Both the position numbers and the translations under genes were made by a program. The notes beneath the pieces are model-generated. The model worked only from the letters and a program-made list of their open reading frames with translations, was not told the origin of the DNA and did not search any database. Positions 14,840-18,622 of a DNA stretch of 18,622 nt are shown here, in pieces. Source of the DNA: an uncultured Eubacterium sp. (GTDB lineage: Bacteria > Bacillota > Clostridia > Lachnospirales > Lachnospiraceae); the NCBI GenBank assembly GCA_910579075.1, contig CAJTSV010000077.1, forward strand, positions 1-18,622. The letters are read 5' to 3'. Within the stretch, counting starts at the first letter, position 1; the number at the start of each line of letters is the position of its first letter.

Positions 14840-16039
14840 ATGAAAAAAGAAGACTGGAAACAAATTTTTTATAAGTCACTGACCGGATTTATGTCGCTGG
14901 CGATGGCAATTGTGCTGTTTTTTGCGATTCAGGGGTTTGGCCAGATACGCGAGTCGTTTCACTGGCTGATGGGAATCTTAAAGCCGGTTATATATGGCGG
15001 CGTCATGGCGTACCTGCTGAAAACGCCATGCAATTTTCTGGAAAAAAGGATAGAGGCCCTGCTGCCCCAAAAGCACAAAAAACGCGCGAACGGCCTGACC
15101 GTAGTGCTCGTGCTGGTCCTGACATTTCTGATTATCTATCTGCTGCTTAGCATGGTAATCCCGGAAATGGCAGAAAGCATCCTGATTCTGGTCAATGCTG
15201 TGCCAAAGAAGCTGGATGAGCTGGCAGAATGGATGACCGGCATGCTGGATGGCAATACGGTTTTGCAGACTTATGTGAATACAGCAATTTCCGGCATGGA
15301 AGATAAACTGCAAAACTGGGCAAAGACAGACCTTCTGCCGGCGATGCAGGGAATGATGGGGGGATTTGCAAACACGGTCGGTTCGGTATTCGGAGTTATT
15401 TATAACCTGGTTATCGGAATCATTATCTGCATCTACCTGCTGCTTGGCCGCAAAACGTTCGCACGCCAGGGAAGGGCAGTGCTTTATGCAGCATTCAAAA
15501 GCGAACGCGCGGATGCCATTTTAAAAGAGCTTTCTTTTATCGATAAGACATTCGTAGGATTTTTTGGCGGAAAAATATTAGACAGTGCCATAGTCGGTCT
15601 CATCTGCTATGTGTTCTGCATGATTATGACCTTTACCATGGGCTTTCCAAATGCCATGTTAATCAGCGTCATTGTTGGTGTCACAAATGTGATACCATAC
15701 TTTGGCCCATACATCGGGGCCGTTCCGTCAGCCCTTCTGGTTCTGATTTCCGGCCCGGTAAACTGCGTGATATTTATTGTATTTATTATCGTATTGCAGC
15801 AGTTTGACGGAAATATCCTGGGCCCTGCCCTTCTGGCAGACAGCGTGGGCCTGACAGGATTCTGGGTGCTGTTTTCCATTACGCTGTTTCAGGGATTTTT
15901 TGGATTCGCCGGCATCCTTGTGGGCGTTCCGGTGTTTGCCGTCATTTATGACTTTGCAAGGCGTCTGGTAGTAAAGGGGCTTGAAAAGCACGGAAAGGCC
16001 GGGATGCTGCCGGAAAAAGAGCAGGAAGAAAACGTGTGA
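14840..16039 (+). CDS. AI-2E/PerM family membrane transporter
   Basis: A 399-residue polytopic inner-membrane protein of the AI-2E (formerly UPF0118) family. Hydrophobic segments lie near residues 16-32, 45-60, 87-108, 183-203, 246-266, 272-291, 296-320 and 338-372, with the long soluble loop between the third and fourth that is usual for the family. NVIPYFGPYIGA (about 283-294) is the best-conserved motif. Members include TqsA (autoinducer-2 export), PerM and Na+/H+ antiporters, so substrate cannot be assigned. It starts 18 bases after the GH3 stop. GGAGG abuts the ATG directly, which is too close for a normal site; AAAGGA at 14820-14825 may serve, so translation may be weak or coupled. No terminator follows. 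Confidence 0.9.
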   Translation: MKKEDWKQIFYKSLTGFMSLAMAIVLFFAIQGFGQIRESFHWLMGILKPVIYGGVMAYLLKTPCNFLEKRIEALLPQKHKKRANGLTVVLVLVLTFLIIYLLLSMVIPEMAESILILVNAVPKKLDELAEWMTGMLDGNTVLQTYVNTAISGMEDKLQNWAKTDLLPAMQGMMGGFANTVGSVFGVIYNLVIGIIICIYLLLGRKTFARQGRAVLYAAFKSERADAILKELSFIDKTFVGFFGGKILDSAIVGLICYVFCMIMTFTMGFPNAMLISVIVGVTNVIPYFGPYIGAVPSALLVLISGPVNCVIFIVFIIVLQQFDGNILGPALLADSVGLTGFWVLFSITLFQGFFGFAGILVGVPVFAVIYDFARRLVVKGLEKHGKAGMLPEKEQEENV

Positions 16040-16240
16040 GGATGAAACAGGACATGCGGGACAGCTTTGCCAGGTTCTTTTGATAATTACATGACGATGA
16101 TTGATAATTAGTTCTGTGCCAAACACAAGAGGATGTTCGTTGTTATCCGCTATTTTAGCATCCAAATATAGCTGTATCAGCGGGCAGGCATGTGCGGTAC
16201 ACTTGCCGAAAGGTACTTTTGAAATGGACACTTTGCTTAA
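16040..16240. other. Spacer with possible remnant of a minus-strand gene
   Basis: No intact gene is visible. On the minus strand a frame stays open from about 16258 down through this spacer and then runs antisense into the transporter gene. Its spacer part reads like protein, for example CTAHACPLIQLYLDAKI and EHPLVFGTELII, but I do not recognise it, it has no start with a ribosome binding site, and no stop within the spacer. TGATAATTA occurs twice in direct orientation (16081-16089 and 16102-16110). Base composition becomes visibly more AT-rich from here on. I read this as a decayed gene fragment at a recombination edge, with low certainty. Confidence 0.3.
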
Positions 16241-16270
16241 ATTTACAGCATATTCAAAAATATAAGTATT

Positions 16271-16528
16271 GTGGCTCTTATTATCAGTGTGCTGCCCTTT
16301 GCAACGCTGATTCCGATATTTCTGCAAATTGTATTGCCCGATGGATTGCGTACAGTTTGGGGCGGTGTCAATATTGTCTGTGTCATCATGGGGCTGTGTC
16401 TGTCTGTCATCTGTGTTAAAAATAATGAAAGCCGGAGCCTGATAAATATTATCTCTGCAATTATCAGCGCCTTGCTGCTGATGCTGGTTATCGGGATTAT
16501 TATTCTGGCTTTGTTTTTAAAATATTGA
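16271..16528 (+). CDS. Small hypothetical membrane protein, possibly N-terminally truncated
   Basis: An 85-residue hydrophobic protein from a GTG start, with three likely membrane helices (about 2-22, 29-49 and 60-83) separated by short polar loops (LPDGLRT and CVKNNESRS). I do not recognise the family. The frame continues upstream to a stop at 16238, and those residues (IYSIFKNIS) look like natural protein leading into the first helix. No ATG, GTG or TTG lies there, and no ribosome binding site precedes GTG 16271. The original start may therefore have been lost, making this a fragment rather than a working gene. Confidence 0.4.
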   Translation: MALIISVLPFATLIPIFLQIVLPDGLRTVWGGVNIVCVIMGLCLSVICVKNNESRSLINIISAIISALLLMLVIGIIILALFLKY

Positions 16529-16549
16529 AAAAATAATGGATTGCCATAA

Positions 16550-16731
16550 TTGAAGTCGGGATTATATTGCCGGGAAGTTACAGTCAATTATGAGTTTGAT
16601 GCAGAAAAAGGATACGGCAAACTTATTTATCAAAAATAACATTGGAATTACAGTCTGGCGCTAATTATGCTGGCTTGATTGGAGAGGATTATCAGGGGCA
16701 TATTCAAATTACTGTGCAACAGAAAAAATGA
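16550..16731 (+). pseudogene. Frameshifted remnant of an unidentified gene
   Basis: Two protein-like pieces in different frames abut. Positions 16550-16639 read up to EVTVNYEFDAEKGYGKLIYQ and then hit a stop. Positions 16630-16731 in the next frame read TLELQSGANYAGLIGEDYQG, HIQITVQQKK, then stop. The switch falls at an A5 run (16632-16636). Neither piece has a credible start. The natural amino-acid composition of both halves suggests the tail of one former protein of unknown family, disrupted by at least one frameshift and lacking its beginning. A secreted or surface beta-rich domain is possible but speculative. Confidence 0.4.
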
Positions 16732-16758
16732 TTATTTCAGTTAGTTTGAAATGCTGAA

Positions 16759-16802
16759 CTGCCGTATAACAACGTAAAAGCTGTTATACGGCAGAGGTTT
16801 TT
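16759..16802 (+). terminator. Rho-independent terminator with perfect 12-bp stem
   Basis: CTGCCGTATAAC (16759-16770) is exactly complementary to 16783-16794 across a 12-base loop, followed by AGG and T5 (16798-16802). It lies 28 bases after the stop of the gene remnant. On the minus strand the stem is followed by no T-run, so it serves + strand transcripts. Its survival beside broken genes suggests the remnant upstream was once a transcribed gene. Confidence 0.75.
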
Positions 16803-16895
16803 ATACATGAAAAATGGGGGGGGGAAGCATGATTGAGGGAAGACATAAGCATAAAATTAAAAAGGCATTAAATTTAACCTCTAAATTTTATGCGG
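16803..16895. other. Short spacer with G9 tract between terminator and ABC permease
   Basis: This stretch carries an uninterrupted run of nine G (16816-16824), four bases before an ATG (16829) that opens a short + strand frame (MIEGRHKHKIKKALN) soon running antisense into the permease gene. It also carries an AT-only inverted repeat near 16870-16889. No terminator for the minus-strand permease gene is evident. I do not support a gene here. Confidence 0.35.
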
Positions 16896-18622
16896 CTATT
16901 CCATCGCCCGCATTTGTTCAATCAGAGATTGTTTTTTCTGCCTGCGGATTGTCCAGACAGACAAAATCAGTTCCATTCCGAATAGCACCAGAATAAACAG
17001 TCCCATTTCCAAAACCGGGAATTTGTAAGGCACTGCATTTCCGGGAAAAGTACCTATGCTCAATTTTCTGCAAGCAAAGATGGAAGCGGGAAGCCCGGCA
17101 ATAAGTATCGTCAATGTTGCAAAGAGGGCATAGCACAGGCCCTCGCAGATGTTCATTTTACATAGCTGTTTTTGTGTCAGGCCGATGGAACGCAAAACAC
17201 TGTTTTCCTGTTTTCTGGACATCTGGTTAGAGAGTGTCGTGTTAATAAGGTTGATAACACCAAAGAGGAATATCAGCCACGAAAAAACCTGCATACTGCC
17301 AAAACCCACAGAATTTTGCCATTTTTCATATTCAATTATAGTGTCAATATCATCTAATGCAATATCAGTATGAGTTGCTGTAATATTTTTCAATTCATCC
17401 CTCACATAATCCGCTTTTTCCGGATTGCTCACAATGTTCCATGAATAGTCAAACGAAGTTATTTCTGGATGCAATTCATGAAATAATGCTTCCGGTGCAA
17501 ATTCAAGTGCAGCGTCAAGTGTAAGTGTCCTATGTCCATTGTTTATACCAGCACTGTAATATATCCCGGAAATAGTAACAGGAACAGTTGATTTCCCGGA
17601 GGTAAATGCAACCGTTTCTCCCACTCCTATATTATAACGGTTACTCGTGCTCCGATCAATTATAATACTATGGGAATCTGCTGGCATAGTCCCTTCCGCC
17701 AGAGCTGCTTCAACGGTCGCATAATTCTGGTCGGTCAGCATATCACACATGCCACTGCACTCAATTTCGCTGACACGATAATTTATATGAAGGCTTTGCC
17801 TTTTTATAATCACATCGGTTACACCGTCAATGGCCAAAATCTCCTGCTTTAGTTCTTCATTTAGTGGATTTTCTGCCGCCATAACTTCTTGTTCTGTTAA
17901 CTCAGAATGCAAATAAATTTTATAGTCACCATCCGGGAAACGCTGTCTTGCTATCGCCTCTGGCGAGTGTACCAAAACCAGCGAAGATACCACCAGCAGC
18001 AAAATCCCGCCTATACTCAAAGATGCTGCAATACTGATTGTTTTTTTTCGGTCGCGCTTAAAATTCGCAATTCCCATTGAAACAGGATTGAGATGGATGT
18101 TCTTTTTCCGGCTGCTGATGTTCTTTTGCACCGGGGTGAAACGGATGGCTTCTATCGGGGAAATCCCTGCCGCAATTTTTACCGGTTTACGGATGGAAAC
18201 AGATACCATAATCCAGCTGCTTATGATTGTCAAAATAACCGTTGCCACATAGGAAACAGCGTTAAAACCCCTGGGAAAGAGAAGAAAACCGCCGCATACG
18301 CCCGGCACTGTACCAATTACAATCCCGATACTGCCGAGTTTGCGTCCCTCCCGCTTTACAATCCGCTTGATTTGCCTTGGTGTTGCACCAATCGTCCGAA
18401 GCTGTCCGTAGCTTTTGATTTTGTCATTGATAGAGATACGGAAGATACTCTGGATTACAATATAGCCGCCAATCAGAACTATGGCAGTCACGCCGGCCAT
18501 CAGTGCAAAATTAAAGGTTTTAGAAACATAAGTAAAATATCTGCTGTTCATTTTTGGCATAGGAAGCTGATATTTATCTGCTATCTCCCTGCAATAAGAG
18601 GTCATCAGTTCTTCGCCCAGCT
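16896..18622 (-). CDS. ABC transporter permease with two FtsX domains (partial, 5' end outside window)
   Basis: The last 574 or so codons of an inner-membrane permease; the frame is open to the window edge, so the Met at 18605 need not be the start. Seen in order: an FtsX-type core with a membrane helix and the cytoplasmic loop SYGQLRTIGATPRQIKRIVK; two more helices; a middle helix (ISIAASLSIGGILLLVVSSL) opening a long extracytoplasmic domain of about 220 residues; and a second FtsX core with the loop SVLRSIGLTQKQLCKM and two final helices, ending in SLIEQMRAME. The repeated RxxGxTxxQ loops are the contact for the ATPase. Such proteins pair with LolD/MacB-type ATPases for lipid, peptide or antibiotic handling; none is in the window. 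The gene is AT-richer than those left of 16040. Confidence 0.9.
   Translation of the reverse strand, partial: LGEELMTSYCREIADKYQLPMPKMNSRYFTYVSKTFNFALMAGVTAIVLIGGYIVIQSIFRISINDKIKSYGQLRTIGATPRQIKRIVKREGRKLGSIGIVIGTVPGVCGGFLLFPRGFNAVSYVATVILTIISSWIMVSVSIRKPVKIAAGISPIEAIRFTPVQKNISSRKKNIHLNPVSMGIANFKRDRKKTISIAASLSIGGILLLVVSSLVLVHSPEAIARQRFPDGDYKIYLHSELTEQEVMAAENPLNEELKQEILAIDGVTDVIIKRQSLHINYRVSEIECSGMCDMLTDQNYATVEAALAEGTMPADSHSIIIDRSTSNRYNIGVGETVAFTSGKSTVPVTISGIYYSAGINNGHRTLTLDAALEFAPEALFHELHPEITSFDYSWNIVSNPEKADYVRDELKNITATHTDIALDDIDTIIEYEKWQNSVGFGSMQVFSWLIFLFGVINLINTTLSNQMSRKQENSVLRSIGLTQKQLCKMNICEGLCYALFATLTILIAGLPASIFACRKLSIGTFPGNAVPYKFPVLEMGLFILVLFGMELILSVWTIRRQKKQSLIEQMRAME

Noticed and set aside
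13817..14863. Long minus-strand open frame (348 codons) opposite the GH3 gene
   Set aside because: It is antisense to conserved GH3 catalytic domain codons, and its Cys/His/Arg/Pro-rich translation is typical of a shadow frame.
16192..16419. + strand frame overlapping the small membrane ORF
   Set aside because: It is Cys-rich and shadow-like; the overlapping frame at 16271 has clear membrane helices instead.
16829..16996. Short + strand frame after the G9 tract as a real gene
   Set aside because: Most of it is antisense to the conserved C-terminus of the ABC permease, and the remaining 22 or so residues are too few to support.
1..18622. CRISPR arrays, tRNA or rRNA genes, and intact insertion sequences
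   Set aside because: I saw no regularly spaced repeats, no tRNA-like cloverleaf or rRNA sequence, and no transposase motif anywhere in the window.

Overview
The window looks like chromosome of a spore-forming Clostridia member, most likely a Lachnospiraceae-type gut bacterium. The pointers are a clostridial type II fatty acid synthesis cluster, a clostridial-type spore photoproduct lyase, an Agr-like LytTR two-component system, a GH3 glycosidase of reversed domain order (known from Ruminococcus and Butyrivibrio), and strong GGAGG ribosome binding sites. The assignment is inferred from gene content, not from a marker gene.

Region 1 (1-6187, + strand) is the distal part of a fatty acid operon: end of fabD, fabG, fabF, fabZ, a single-chain accD-accA fusion, fabH and a MarR/FabT-like regulator, closed by a strong rho-independent terminator. 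Together these genes supply malonyl-CoA carboxyltransferase, condensation, ketoreduction and dehydration, with the regulator last. The usual accB (biotin carrier) and accC (biotin carboxylase) genes are missing from their customary places.

Region 2 (6188-7052) holds a DUF1810 gene on the minus strand with a TTG start, a nested inverted-repeat element at its 3' end, and a 352-base leader region with a candidate extended -10 promoter for the next operon.

Region 3 (7053-9674, +) is a compact three-gene unit: an MTA/SAH-nucleosidase-like protein, a radical-SAM spore photoproduct lyase and a short-chain dehydrogenase. The first two overlap by about 125 bases, or would be one fused protein if a T7 run were one base shorter. 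A role in spore UV-damage repair is expected for the lyase; the roles of its partners are unknown.

Region 4 (9825-16039, +) is a tight four-gene unit: LytTR response regulator, membrane GHKL histidine kinase, a 996-residue GH3 protein anchored in the membrane at both ends, and an AI-2E/PerM-family membrane protein. It reads like a sensing-plus-surface-effector module and is my main candidate for an undescribed system.

Region 5 (about 16040-18622) changes character: AT-richer, with broken coding pieces on both strands, a small orphan membrane ORF, a perfect 12-bp hairpin terminator, a G9 tract, and a two-FtsX-domain ABC permease on the minus strand that runs off the window. It looks like the edge of an accessory or decaying region.
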